Position numbers and translations under genes: made by a program
The notes under the pieces: model-generated
The model's input: only the letters and a program-made list of their open reading frames with translations
Told to the model about the DNA's origin: nothing
Database searches by the model: none
Shown: positions 21,482 to 32,454 of the stretch, piece after piece
How the letters are laid out: every line of letters begins with the position of its first letter
How positions within the stretch are numbered: position 1 is the stretch's first letter
NCBI GenBank assembly: GCA_037157565.1
Contig: JAZHRO010000022.1
Coordinates: 4,340,001 to 4,404,000 of the forward strand
Length of the DNA: 64,000 bases
Direction: 5' to 3'
Source of the DNA: Thalassia testudinum
Taxonomy: Eukaryota; Streptophyta; Magnoliopsida; Alismatales; Hydrocharitaceae

Positions 21482-22103
21482 GAGACCCCTACCCTATGAA
21501 ATTCTCATCCCTTCCTTCACCTCTCTCCCTCTCCAAAGCTCAAGAGAAGCTTGTCCCACACCCGGGATGCTCCTTTAGAGCCAAATCCAAAATTTTCTCT
21601 CCCCCATTCCAAAAGTAGATCCCATGATGACGACAATGCGCTGCCTCATTCCCGCTTCCTCCTGCTTCATCCTCCTTCTTCCAACTCCATCCTCCGCCTT
21701 CTAGGCATTGCTCTATCCGGTTCGTCCTCCAAGCAGTCGTCAAGGAGGATAACATCTCTCTCCTTTCTTTTTATCACTTTCTAGAATAGAATTTCTCGCT
21801 TTCTAGCTGTAATCATTTTCCGCTTTCTAGTTGTAAAAACAATATTATTATATCAAGTGATTGTCCTCTCTCTCTTATTGTTTATATCAATTCCATTGTA
21901 ATTATCTTGCCTTCAAACAAAAATACCAAGAAAATATAATCACGGATTTTAGATTGACGTAGCCTCCCTATGTTTGACCCGGAATTTCTTTACGAATTTT
22001 GGTAAAATTTTATCTGTTGACGGATTGCTTCGCAAATTGAATTACAATGATGAGTTTTTAAAATCCAATTCCGATCGCGTAGTTTTTTGCTACCAACAGA
22101 GTT

Positions 22104-22490
22104 CATTATCAAGACACTCAACTGAGATTTGGACTCGAGGTTCGATCGCCACCGCAGTGGGATTGTAATGATCTCTCATCATAGGACATTGCGGTGGATT
22201 CATAGAGGCTTGGAATAGATCATTGAGGCGCTGAAGCTGATTCTAGAGATTATTTTCTTCTTCTACTGGTTATTCCATGAGTATGGATGAAGGAGATCTA
22301 GGCTCAGATGAATCAGAAGATATGTCAATATGGTCGGGTGGTTGCACAAACAGGGAAGTCGAGGCTTGGCCTCTACGAGATTGAATAGCTGATGGAGTTC
22401 TCAAGGGTGGTCTTAGGGACCTCCTCCCAAACATGCACCGATGGAAAAGACGAGGGATAGAAGGTGTGATGGACCCAATCAAGACACCCA
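22104..22490 (-). pseudogene. ATH2 gag remnant, N-terminal part
   Basis: The minus-strand frame upstream of soloA1 has RRSLRPPLRTPSAIQSRRGQ, a Ser/Asp-rich segment (HIDISSDSSEP), then WNQLQRLNDLF leading to ECLDNE at the insertion point. It is basic then acidic, as in OTA Gag N-termini. One TAA interrupts it near 22275. The true start codon is not certain. Confidence 0.6.
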
Positions 22491-23387
22491 AATATCTTTG
22501 GATGACTATAGAGGTTCAGGGCGAATGATACCCCTAGATCAGAAAGTTACCCACCTAAGAATTACCAGGGTTGCTAGGAAGGGAGAGTCCCACAAAGACC
22601 CCTACACGGTAGAGCTTCCCCACGGATTACAGGGTTTCCCCCACCCAACCTTCCTTGTCACTGAGGGTCCAGGTAGACCAGAATGGATAACTTGACCTCT
22701 TAAGTCTACCAATTTTACATTTAAAGCATGGGTGCTTAGGATTTCACTTGAACTTTAAGATGTTTTTGTGAGTGGTGACCTGATTTGAAGATTGGTTAAC
22801 TCTGCAAGGTGGGTCAACTTCACCTAATTTGTCCTTGATTATTAGGTCCTGCTTTTAGGATTCAAGTGAGATTTCGAGCTTGATTCTTAGGGTTTGCTTA
22901 TTTAGGTAAGTTCAATCAAGGCTTAGGACACACATAGTTTGCGAAGATTGATTCTTGTTTTAAGCAACTGTGTCTCTAAAACCCTAGAATGGAAACCCTA
23001 ATTGGCTCTTAATTAGTCAATCAATTAATTCTAAATCTGGAACCTAGAGCTCAATCAAGATGGTGGTAGCCCGAGGTGTCTTAAATCCCTAAGTAGCTGT
23101 AAGAATTAGGTTTGGGATGTTTTCTAAAAAGAATGTATCAAATCAGGCAACTTATGATGATTAATCTAAGAATAGAATGCAAGTTAGCCTTAATTGATGT
23201 TTCTTCTTTTAGCTTTTTCAGAATCAGGGGCTTAGGAGAAAGTGGATAGAGTTGACCTGCCCCTGGAGTGTTTAGTGCGTGAATGACTCCCCTTGATTGG
23301 ATTCCCTTGCATAGATCACAACAAAATAGATAGAGTAAGTTAGTATCAAATTAGATATTGCAATCAAGAGATCAAATTGCGTGTTAC
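22491..23387 (-). other. ATH2 5' leader
   Basis: It is noncoding. The part nearest gag (22491-22710) is closely similar to the NAE1 leader (35170-35420) and the NAE2 leader (52080-52320), including the minus-strand words GGTCTACC, CAGTGACAAG and GGGTGGGGGAAACCCTG. A structured leader shared by coding and non-coding elements is a candidate packaging signal. Confidence 0.6.
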
Positions 23388-23408
23388 TCCCCGGCAATGG
23401 TGCCAAAA
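23388..23408 (-). other. Primer-binding site of ATH2 (tRNA-Asp type)
   Basis: The minus strand reads TGGCACCATTGCCGGGG immediately after the LTR. Plant tRNA-Asp(GUC) ends CCCCGGCAACGGCGCCA, so this is its complement with two changes. Confidence 0.75.
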
Positions 23409-25978
23409 TGTTAACACACTGAATCGGTGTTTTAAAAGTAATGCGCTATAGTATAGCTGATAAATCACATAGAACACTTAAATTTATAACTCAAAAGAAA
23501 TCCGAAGTCAAACACAGGGAGTAATATGGCAATTTATCTCAAGATCACAATTTTAATAAAAAATATAACAATGTAATAGTAATTTCAAGCACAAATGATA
23601 TAAATGGAAGAGTTAAGAGTCAATGTAGCAAAAATATTAGGGTAAAATGGTGATTTGAATCACCAATTTACCCTATTAACAATATACTCAAATAATGCTA
23701 CAGTATCAACCACAAAATTTCCATGTCATCTTAAGTGTCTCAATAATGCAACAGTGACTTAGAACCAGCAACAAAGGCAAAGGCGTCTCTTTTCCTTCAG
23801 GCCTTAGGGAGAGGCACAAGCATAGCACAGCACCAACAGAGGTGAAGGCCTCTTCAAATTTTGCTAAGTGTAGATAGCAGTAGAGGGCAAACCCCCCCTT
23901 CCTCTCTCTTTCTTTGTCTTCTTTCTCTCTCAATATCAGGCGAACTAGACCAGACCCAGGTAATCGGGTAAACAGACCAAGGCCCGGATCTGCATGGCGT
24001 GAACCGTGGGTGAGGGCGTGTGTTAGCATGTGCTTGAGTGGGACCTCACCCCGTTTGCATGCTGAGGCAAACAACTAGAAACACAAATTCAATTTGTATG
24101 TTGCGCTCACTTCTGTGTTCCACAATGTGGGACTATCACACCCACCTTCATCATGTGCGTAGCAGCAGCAGGTTTAGCTTTCAATTGAGGCAGAGGATGA
24201 CCTTGGTGACTGCAATTGGATGCCTGGGGAGACTCCTAGTGATAACCCACAACACCTCGAAGTGATAGCACTGAAGAACCCAGCTGGAGTACTGCAGTGG
24301 AAGTCGGAGAAAAAGGTTGTGGCGGCGGACATCTGATGAACACTTGAAAAGGAAAGCACAACCTCTTGAGCTTGTCAGAGAAGCTCAGAAGGGTCACCGT
24401 GCGAAGACAAGTGTGTCGGTGGTGGTTGTGTGATGAATGAGTGCATGTGGAGGGCTGACAGAGTCGGAGAAGGTGTGCGAAGGAGGTGGAGTTCGGTGGA
24501 GCAATTCAGTGGGTGGATCAGCGAAATAAGAGAGGGGTTTTCGTCTTGGTTGAACAGCGGAGCTTTTGGGAGTTGTGGCGAGGTGGATGGTGATCTGTGG
24601 AGTGCGGGCAAACTCGTTGGAGTTCTGCCGGAGGTCGAGAAGATGGAGGGGGAGATAAGTGATTGGCGGTCGTGCATGTGTTGTGAGTGTGGGAAAGAGA
24701 AGTAGAGGGAAAGAGAAAGATGTAGAGGGTCTTATTAGAGGAGGAGATAGGCAGAGGGCTCCGGTTGTGACTGACTAGAGCCGGAGAAGATGGTAGGGAC
24801 GGCGAAGCAACAACAGCGATTGAGGCAGAGGAATGCCCTCCCTTTGACCGGAGAGGTGCGCGAGGAAGAAAGGATGACAATGGCACCTCCAATTTAATGG
24901 TTGGAGGTGCGGAGGAGTAGGTCGTCGAGAGTTCACTAGAGCAAATTGCGGTGGTGGCTGGAGAGGGAAGAGAGAAGGTTTTCTCTGGTCAAAATTTGCT
25001 AAGGAGCAAGGGTTCTTGCCCCTGATCCTTTTATAAGCCAAAAAAGAGGATCTCCAAGCTTGGAAACAAGCTTCCGAACCTCAAAAAGTCCACGCAAACT
25101 TGATACCCACATCTTCCTTGTGCTCACATGGAAGATTGGGAATGAATCAGGATTCATGGCCCAGTTTAATTGAAAGGGAATTCCTCAAGGAATTTCCCTT
25201 TCAATTTTGGGAGAGTTTGATTGAGAATCAAGCGAGAAATCCTCGCTCGAATCTCGAAGGAGCTTGGTGTGTTCACACCAACGGTGGTAGGGACCTAAAT
25301 GTGAATATGATGAAAAATTTAGGGACCTATTTGTAAAGAATTCAAAAAGTTAAGGGCCATTGTTATAATAAGAGCATGTATGGACTGGAAAGCAAACTTG
25401 GTCAAGGTGATCTCTAATTGGGCCCAAATTTTGATACAAACCTAATTTGGACCCAAGGAATCTGATGGTGAGGTCGAATTTAGGTTTTCGCCAAGTTTGA
25501 TAGGGTAAATTGCATAGAAACCCAAATTAGGGCAACTGTCTGTCTAAATCTGTTTTAGGTCAAAATGGGTTCAGATGGTCAAATCAAGGATGCCAAACCC
25601 TAGAGAATATTTTTCCATGATTTTTAGAGGGCTTAGATGATTTTTATCTTGACCATAACCTCAGTTAATTAAGCGGTTCTATTTTTAGGATTTCAGATGT
25701 CCATTAATTCTTGAAATGCGTGAAAACCTATTTCTGTCTGCATGGATCCACTTATTAGACATTAATGATTGAATGACCTTTAATAAACCCCTGGGATACC
25801 CTGTGGTTATTCTGTATTTATGGATTACTAGTAAAATTGTAGAAATAACCTTTTATTCATCTTTTCTTTCAAAACAACTCAACCTGCCCAAGAGACCTTC
25901 TGACTGATATGTAGGAGCTTTTATTGACTTTATTAGACCAAATTGAGGTAGTTATGGCTCATGCTGGTGTTCCCATCA
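23409..25978 (-). repeat. ATH2 5' LTR
   Basis: It spans TGTTAACACACTG to TTCCCATCA, 2,570 bp, and is the partner of 10977-13527. The minus TATA box is at 25027-25035. No coding capacity is credible. Confidence 0.88.
25027..25035 (-). promoter_or_regulatory. TATA box, ATH2 5' LTR
   Basis: The minus strand reads TATAAAAGG, aligned with the site in the other LTR. Confidence 0.55.
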
Positions 25979-25983
25979 TGCAT
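25979..25983. other. Target site duplication of ATH2, right copy
   Basis: TGCAT is identical to 10972-10976. Confidence 0.85.
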
Positions 25984-26269
25984 CACCAATCATAATTAGC
26001 AATTAGCATGAGATAGAAATTAGTTGCATCATCATAAAACTTATTTCCAACCATTACGGTTAACATCCCTTCACGTTAAACATTAATCCATTGCACATGT
26101 AACTCAAGTGTAGAGTTTATCCTTTTAATCTTAAGGCATGCATGTATGTAAATATACTTGTAAGTCTAAGCAACCATCTATTTCACTAATTAGGCACATT
26201 CATAAAAATCCTAGTACTTCATTAAGTCACTACTTCTAACATGCATTTAATGAAAACTAAACACATCGG
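25984..26269. other. Flank interrupted by ATH2, probably the rest of TEK2
   Basis: This AT-rich sequence has no gene. By position it continues the sequence broken at 10976, but similarity to the TEK LTR is not clear by eye. Confidence 0.3.
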
Positions 26270-27163
26270 TGATGCAAAATTAAGCGTGATTTGTAATTAG
26301 GGTTTTTAGGATCATTGCAATACACGAAATCGCATGCGCTTTTTAATTTCTATTCCTAGATGGGGGAGTATTTAGGGTCGACCAAGCAGGCAATTTGTTT
26401 GCAAAAATGTCTCTTGCTTGGTAATGAAATTCACCTTTCTTTTTAGTCTTTTCAAATATATATTGTTTTAGGGTTTTGAAATAAAGGGAAACACGAGTTG
26501 TTGGTAGGAAAGTAGGTAACAACTACGATCACTAAGCTAACACCTAAGTGACAAATAATCCCTCTCCCTAAGCTCACTCTAGGCACGTGGAGGCCTAAAG
26601 TAATTAGGGAGAGGGAGTGAAGAGTGCTAGAATCACAGCAATTAAAATGCAACTAAAAAGAAATTTCAAAGAAGGCAACTTGATTAATGACAAATGTTGT
26701 ACAAAAACCCTAGTAGAGGAAAACTTCTACAACTAGAATTTTAAGTACAAAGTAAAGAAACGCTAATCCTCTAAAAAAAAATGATGAAGAGGTGATGCTC
26801 CTTGCTCCAAGCCTAGTAGCTCTCGAGCTTGAAAAGAAGTGCTCCAACTCTTTCTGCTTGAAAGCACCACCAAGTTGATGTCCTCCAAGGCAAACCCTAA
26901 TGTGGGAGTGCCTATGCTTCTCCTAAGGGTGGACGTGCACCACCCATCTCCTCCAATGCCTAGCCGTCCTCCTAGTGGGGGAGTGCTCCTCCTCCTTGGC
27001 ATGGCACAAGGGAGAAGAAAAAGGGGAAGAATGCACTAAGGGGGTAGGTAGGATGCCCCCTTAATCTTCTTCTCTTCTTCTTCTTCCTTGGTCGTGGATA
27101 TGGTGGTTGTAGGGTGGAATTATACTAAAGGGAGGATGAATTTTTTTGGTGGAATATGATAGG

Positions 27164-27171
27164 TATTTATA
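27164..27171 (-). promoter_or_regulatory. TATA box of LTR-H
   Basis: The minus strand reads TATAAATA within CCTCTATAAATACCT. Confidence 0.6.
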
Positions 27172-27429
27172 GAGGTGGAGGGGGGGTAGTAGGCGTGGGT
27201 TAGGTGGATGGCTAGGATGTGTTTAGGTGGTGGTTATGGGTAGTTAATTTGATCCTAGGGCTAGGGTTAGTTGTCGCCAACCAAGGGGGTGCCATGGGAG
27301 GTAGTTATGGTGGTGGTGTCCCTTGAAGTTGGCGCCAAAATAGGTCTTCTAGAAGGGGGTTAGGTGGCGCCATGTAAGGAAGGGCTGGGACGTATTTGGT
27401 GGATGGATGGATGGCCGTGATGGGGTCTT

Positions 27430-27480
27430 AAGTTGGTGCCAAAAGAGAGGCTTCTAGAAGGGAGATTTTGGCACCAACTT
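27430..27480. repeat. Perfect inverted repeat with inner palindrome in LTR-H U3
   Basis: The arms AAGTTGGTGCCAAAA (27430-27444) and TTTTGGCACCAACTT (27466-27480) match over 15 bp. The 21-bp loop holds the palindrome CTTCTAGAAG (27451-27460). A related imperfect copy lies just upstream near 27318-27375. Confidence 0.7.
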
Positions 27481-27627
27481 TAGGTGTCTTTTGGAGGAGG
27501 TTGAGGGGTGAAGGGATGGCTTGGGTTGGCACCAAAACAAGGGTGGACTAGGTAGAGCTTAGGTGGACTAGGTGGGCTTAGTTGGTGGAACTTGTTAGGG
27601 TTAAGTTGTAGGTGGTGGATGGGAAGG

Positions 27628-28303
27628 GAGCTGGGGCCTAGCTAAGCTAAGCTAATCTAAGCTAGCTTAGCTAGTAATGGAGTAGAGAAGGAGGCAATGG
27701 GAGCTAGGGTTTGAGGTGAGGAGCTGGACAGAGGAAGTCTGGAGTCGAACCGGAGCGAACAACTGGTGAAGAGGGTGGCATGGAGCTACTTTAGCTAGTT
27801 TAGCTTGCTAGTTCTTTGCTAGCTACTAAGCCAAGCTAAGGTAGGCTAGCTTCTACCGAAAGGAGTTGAGGTGAGCTGGGTCTGGTGCTCCCAGGGAGGA
27901 TTGAGCTGGTTGACGTAGCTAAGGTAGCTTAGCTCAATTGAGTTAAGCTAAGCTGAGTCCCTGGGAGCTAGACTTGAGCTTCCTGAGCTGAAATGAAATC
28001 ATCTTCAGCTGGATGGAGTTGAGTGGAACTAGATCAAGCTGGTCCTGAGTTGAGGTGAACTCTAGTCAACTCAGCTGAGCTAGCTAGAGCTCCCTGTGAA
28101 CTAAAGGGAGCTAAGATGAGCTAGACTCAGCTAAGTTGAGCTAGATCTGAGCTGACCTGAGCTAGGGTGAGCTAAGATGAGCTCTCTTGCTGCCATTCAA
28201 CTGAGATGAGCTGAATGGATCTAGGATGAGCTAACCTTAGTTCAGGTGAGCTAGATTCCAGCTATGGTGAGCTGGATTTCGCTGAGTTCCAGCTAGTTTG
28301 GGC
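27628..28303. repeat. AGCT-rich quasi-periodic array in LTR-H U3
   Basis: Dozens of AGCT tetramers occur, mostly as GAGCTnnG, AGCTAAG or TGAGCTAG spaced about 5 to 15 bp apart. About three would be expected by chance in this length. The array is upstream of the minus TATA box, so it occupies U3. Confidence 0.75.
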
Positions 28304-28526
28304 TTCTCCTTTACCAGTTGCCTTCCTGAGTGCTACGGTTCTAGGGATCTAGCAATCTGCTCATCTCTAACACTCACAAAAACATATCAAAAAGATAACA
28401 AAAAAGTAAAATAAATGCCTAACCTAATTGATGCCTAAATATAGCCCAAAAACCCATTTACGGAGCAAAATCCTAAGAGCTAGGTTTGTTTTATGCATAA
28501 GAATGATGATACACTGGCGTTTATCA

Positions 28527-29081
28527 CACCCCCATGCTTATCTTTTTATAGTCTCTTAGCAAAACTTTACTTTTTACAAAAAAAAACTTTTGAGAAATCT
28601 AATTTTTTCTTACTTTTGAGGAGAAAGAGATTACAGGACATAGGTTGATCCAATCACAGGACGTACGGGATTTGTTAAGGATAAACATCAGGATTTGTTT
28701 TTGGATCCAGAAATTAGATAAAAATGGGATCAATATCCTCCAAAAAATTCACAAATTAACCCCTTGTTAATTCAGATGACTTGAAATTTTTGTTTTTATG
28801 ATTTTTCTGGCTCTTGAATCTGATTCGCAACTTGCAATAACCTTTAAAACTTTGTTTCTGTGCTTGTGAAAAGTTAACATTTATAAGGGTGTGTTTTTAG
28901 AACTTTTTTTTTCTCTCCCCCATGATTATTTTTAGCTTAGTCTTACAACAAATGTGTCGGGATCATCATTCCCGTTACCAATCCTCGAGGGGGCTCTAGC
29001 ACCAGTACTTCGAGCTAGCACTATCCATGACACCACCCAGGAGCTCACAACCCCAAAACACAATGTGGTGTAAAGGGGCGT
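28527..29081 (-). other. 3' end of the LTR-H element, interrupted by NAE1
   Basis: It starts with the PPT (28527-28545, minus strand) and is AT-rich. Near 28980-29030 one diverged copy of the spaced repeat is seen (plus CAGTACTTCGAGCTAGCACT, then ATCCATGACACC). No gene is seen. Confidence 0.5.
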
Positions 29082-29314
29082 TGTTTTCACGGTTTTGTGC
29101 GGGTTTTAAAAGAGAATATGTCACGTTGTAGTATAGCCGACAAAGCGTTCAAACAAATAGAGAATTTTATTACTCGAAAATCAGAGTATCTGAGGTCGAA
29201 CACAGGGAGCAAATGGAATTTACTACTAATCAAAATGTAATTGAACACTCTAATTTACTCAAAACTGGAATTCAGAGGTATTTAAAAAAATAATTCAGGC
29301 AAAATAGTCAAATT

Positions 29315-29344
29315 GGACGTCTAATCCCAAGATCAGACGTCTTA
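29315..29344. repeat. AGACGTCT box pair, 20-bp offset (NAE1 3' LTR)
   Basis: GGACGTCTAA starts at 29315 and AGACGTCTTA at 29335. Confidence 0.7.
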
Positions 29345-29690
29345 AAAGTGTTTATTTTTCTTCTTCTGCAGACTCTTTTTCTTCTTTGTCTTCTTTCTTG
29401 GCTTCTCTTCTTTCTCTTCTCTCTTTCTGCTTTGCTTCTTTTCTTGCGAAGGCTTCTTCTTCCTACCTTTGTTTCTTGTTTCTTCTCCTGCCTTGCTCTT
29501 CCTTCTTTCTTCTTCTGATCTTTGCAGTCTTCTTCTGCCTTGCCTTCCTTCTTCTCCTGCGAAGGCTTCTTTCCTCCTACTTCTCTTCTCTGCCTTGCCT
29601 TCCTTCTCCTTTGGTCCTTCTGTTCTTCCTGCCTTTCCTTCTTCCTTCTCGCGGCCAAGTCTTTCTTCCTCAACGTTCAGCCTGTGCCTA
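29345..29690 (-). repeat. Polypurine tract of about 350 bp in the NAE1 leader (3' LTR)
   Basis: The minus strand is almost pure A/G with GAAGAAGAAGG words. It lies in the transcribed part of the LTR. Translated frames are Lys/Glu/Arg low-complexity and are not called. Copies are at 36500-36850 and 50560-50990. Confidence 0.65.
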
Positions 29691-30907
29691 CACAGAGCAA
29701 AACCTACCCCTTTTCCCTCTACCCGCGCATCTCTCTCTCTCAGCAATTCACTCAAGGACGCTCTCCCAGAGCCACATGGATAATCGGGTCGGATCGTACC
29801 CGGGACCAAGCACACCTGTAGGTGGTGTGATGCGCGAGGAGTGCTCAGGTTTAGGTCGAGTCGGATCCCGCCAGATCCGCGAGATGAAACCGCGGACGAG
29901 GCAGGCGTGAGGGCAAGTGAGGGACCTCACCCCTGTGCTTTTGGAGGCGTTAAGGCAATATCACAAATTCAATTTATGGCGTAGCGGCACCTCGTCTCTC
30001 CACGATGTGGGACTAAAGGTTCTGCCCTGATTTCGCATGCGCTCGCAGACTTGAGTGCCATCCCCACAGCTGCTGGCTTCTCAGCGCCCCTGGTTGGACT
30101 CAAAGCACTTCGCATCACTCGCGTGAACCTGCTGCGTCTGCAGCCTGGGAGCCCTGGCGCCTGGAGCTGCGTTGGAGCTTCTTCAAATGTCGTCCATGGC
30201 GGCAGGAGCGTCGACACTGTCAGACATAAACACGGCCTATTGGCCCAATCAGACTAGCTGGACACCTTCGCCGTGGCACGGCGAAGGCGGTGGACAGTGT
30301 TGCAGGCCGCAGGTCGGCCTAGGCATGCGTGCCTAGGTCAACCTGTGGCTGGAAGTGTGGGGTTGTCGGGGGACTATTGCGGAGGTGCGGAGTGGCAGTG
30401 GAGGGGTGGAATGTGTTCCTGGTGGTGAGGCGGAGCTTACGAGATGGTTGGCGAGCCGTGTGGAGGGGCGGAATGGTGTGGGCGGCTCGCCGGAGGTCAG
30501 TTGGAGATGTGGAAGATGAGGGTGGTCAGCGTCGGTAGAGGGTCGATTAGATGGGATAATAGGGGGAAAAGAGAGAGGGGACTATGGGGAATAGTTCTAA
30601 CCTAATTGTAGGGATGAAGGAGGACGGAGGGCGGAGGGCGGACAGTTGTACCTACTGTCGCCGGAGAAGACGCTACCCAGTGGGGGAGAACGGCGGCGAC
30701 GATGGGGCTGAGGCGGCGTGCGCAGGTACTGCGCGACGCGGAGGAGAGTCAGGAAGATAACTTTGCCACTCGTTTTGTGGCAGAGTGAAGAGGGAGGGGA
30801 GGGGGCTCGCCAGAGCTTGCTGGGAAATTTGGCCAGGCAGGGGGAGATGAATTGGAGGTGGAAACTCAGCCAAATCAAGCTGAAGATCTGCGACCGAGCT
30901 TAGAGGT

Positions 30908-30916
30908 TATTTTATA
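30908..30916 (-). promoter_or_regulatory. TATA box, NAE1 3' LTR
   Basis: The minus strand reads TATAAAATA. The paired site in the other LTR is at 38071-38079. Confidence 0.6.
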
Positions 30917-31853
30917 GGCACTGGGCCGTGCTGTCAGAGCGTGGAGGGCGCGCAATCGCTTGAGGTTGGTCGTCGGAGATGGAAAGAGGTTAAGATACCC
31001 AAATCTCTCATGCGTTCGCATGAGAGATTGGGTTCACACCAGAGATTGTGATTGGCTGTAGATGGAAGGGAATTCCTCAGAGAATCTCCCTTCCATTTCT
31101 GGGAGAGAATCTCTGAGGAATCAGAGAGTAATCCCTCTCTAAACCTCATCGGTGCTTGGTTCTGCCCTAACAATGGCAGCAGGACCTGATTGCAAAGGTG
31201 GCGAGGAACTTAGGGGGCTCTCTGCAAATATATTCAAAAGATAGGGACCAAATTATGATTTGGGTGTACTGAATTGCAAAGTAGGCCAAGATGACCTCCC
31301 CTTAGGTCCAAATTTTGGTAAAAACCTAATTTGGACCTAAGGAATCCAATGGTGAAGTTGGATTTTATGTTTGACCTCGTTTGATTGGACATTTTGTGCA
31401 AAAACCCAAATTAGGTTAATTGAATAGTTGGGACCCTAATCTATGTCAAAATGGGTTCCAAAGGCCAAATTAAATGTTCCAAACCCTAGAGGATGTTTTT
31501 CCATGATTTTTAGAGGGTTTACTTGATTTTTATCTTGACCGGAACCTTGTTAATTTAAGCGGGTCTGTTTTAGGGTTACCAAGTGTCATTAATTCCTAGA
31601 TTGCACATAAACCCATTTCTGATTGACTCAACCCACTTTTTATCTCATTTAGACCATTTGACCTATGTTTTGCCTCTGAGAAATCCTTTTTATGTACTGC
31701 AATGGTAAAATTGCAGTTTTAACCTTTATTTCATGTTTTCTTCTCAGAGCACTTGTTCCTTCAGTTAAGCCTTCTTCTAGGTTATGCAGGAGCTTTTATC
31801 TTATTTATTGGGTCAAAATGAGCTAGTTATGGCTTATGATGAGGCTCTCATCA

Positions 31854-31870
31854 TACCCCTATGCCTAGCT
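31854..31870 (-). other. Polypurine tract of NAE1
   Basis: The minus strand reads GCTAGGCATAGGGGTA directly before the LTR start TGATGAGAGCC. Confidence 0.7.
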
Positions 31871-32084
31871 TTTGCTAGTCCCTTAGCAAAATTTCAAGGT
31901 TTTAACTTCCGTTCTAGACCCAGAGTGTCCTCAGTTATGATAAGTGCTTCTTTTGTGATTAGGTCAGAATGCCAATAATAGGCCTAGAGGTACTCAAGTA
32001 CCAACCAAAATCTGGACCTGTTCCGCTTTAGCCTCAGTCCTCCGCAAAGGTTTCTACGGCCCACAGAAACTAACCTAGGGTTTG

Positions 32085-32150
32085 TTGGACTCCGCGGTTA
32101 AAGCACCCGTGCTTGAGACATTTTTAGCCTAAGTTCAGTTTGCAGTGCAT
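32085..32150 (+). other. tRNA-like stretch, antisense to NAE1
   Basis: TGGACTCCGCGGTTAAAGCA is followed by a degenerate B box AAGTTCAGTTTGC. It is homologous to 13765-13830. Confidence 0.35.
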
Positions 32151-32288
32151 TTTTTTTGTAAGAGAGAGAGATAGAGGATTTATTTGTTTGGAGAGCTTTT
32201 CTCTCTCTTTTCTTTTTATTTCTAGCTTCGGATTAGCTTCTCAACACGGTTTGTATCGGATTCCTCGTCCCCATCATCAATCCTCAAG

Positions 32289-32388
32289 GGTCCCTGGCTT
32301 TCGAGATTTCGAGATAATCCCACCCATGGCGTTCCGTGGTCGAATTCAGACCTTAGCGATTGACATTTCGTGATAATGCCGCCCATGG
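32289..32388 (-). repeat. Spaced repeats of the 3' module (NAE1, two copies)
   Basis: The copies at 32289-32329 and 32347-32388 correspond to copies 1 and 3 of ATH2; the middle copy is lost. Confidence 0.6.
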
Positions 32389-32404
32389 TATCTGAACCAG
32401 CAGA

Positions 32405-32454
32405 GTGCTTACATGGCCCCAGTAGGATATTTAAATATCCTAAGAGACAAGCAC
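32405..32454 (-). other. Conserved hairpin of the 3' module (NAE1 copy)
   Basis: The outer arms are GTGCTT/AAGCAC; the centre is the perfect palindrome TAGGATATTTAAATATCCTA. Confidence 0.75.

Larger units (their letters stand above)
20460..22098 (+). mobile_element. soloA1: solo LTR of the NAA family in the ATH2 gag
   Basis: It runs from TGATGTGCATAC to GCTACCAACA (1,639 bp) and aligns with the NAA LTRs (55049-56796) over the full length: GCATGTTCTTAG head, GATCTAACCGTACAGAT, hairpin, TATAAAAGGAGACCCCT, TCTAGTTGTAA and CCTCCCTATGTTTGACCCGG. No internal region or second LTR is present, so it arose by LTR-LTR recombination. The gag frame continues on both sides. Confidence 0.88.
10977..25978 (-). 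mobile_element. ATH2: full-length but decayed OTA-lineage Ty3/gypsy element with TSD TGCAT
   Basis: It has two LTRs (10977-13527 and 23409-25978), a tRNA-Asp-type PBS next to the right LTR, a PPT next to the left LTR, and gag-pro-RT-RH-IN on the minus strand. A plus-strand solo LTR (soloA1) sits in gag. The total is 15,002 bp including that 1.6-kb insertion. The LTRs differ by many substitutions and small indels, so it is older than NAE1 and NAA. Confidence 0.9.
26270..28526 (-). mobile_element. LTR-H: 3' LTR of a minus-strand OTA-type element
   Basis: The right end is firm: the minus strand reads GATAAGCATGGGGGTG (PPT) then TGATAAACGCC. The left end at TGATGCAAAATT is inferred from the usual distance to the U5-like motif (minus GGTCGACCCTAAATAC near 26390). 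The LTR contains a minus TATA box, a perfect inverted repeat and an AGCT-rich array in U3. Short frames around 26760-27040 are LTR sequence, not genes. Confidence 0.6.
29082..31853 (-). repeat. NAE1 3' LTR
   Basis: It runs from TGTTTTCACGG to CTCTCATCA. In plus order it contains the minus-strand motif GTTCGACCTC (near 29200), a pair of AGACGTCT boxes, a polypyrimidine tract (element-sense polypurine), a TATA box and U3. It aligns with 36227-39017 nearly throughout. Confidence 0.88.

Noticed and set aside
26763..27039. Overlapping frames on both strands near LTR-H
   Set aside because: They lie in the transcribed part of LTR-H, are short, and match no known protein.
27318..27480. TTGGCGCCAA words in LTR-H as a primer-binding site
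   Set aside because: Only the first 7 to 8 bases match the tRNA-Asp complement, and they lie inside U3, not next to an LTR end.
29342..29815. Long open frame encoding a Lys/Glu/Arg-rich protein (also near 36497-36983 and 50808-51023)
   Set aside because: It is the translation of a GA-rich tract in the NAE LTR. It has low complexity, and several frames on both strands are open at once.
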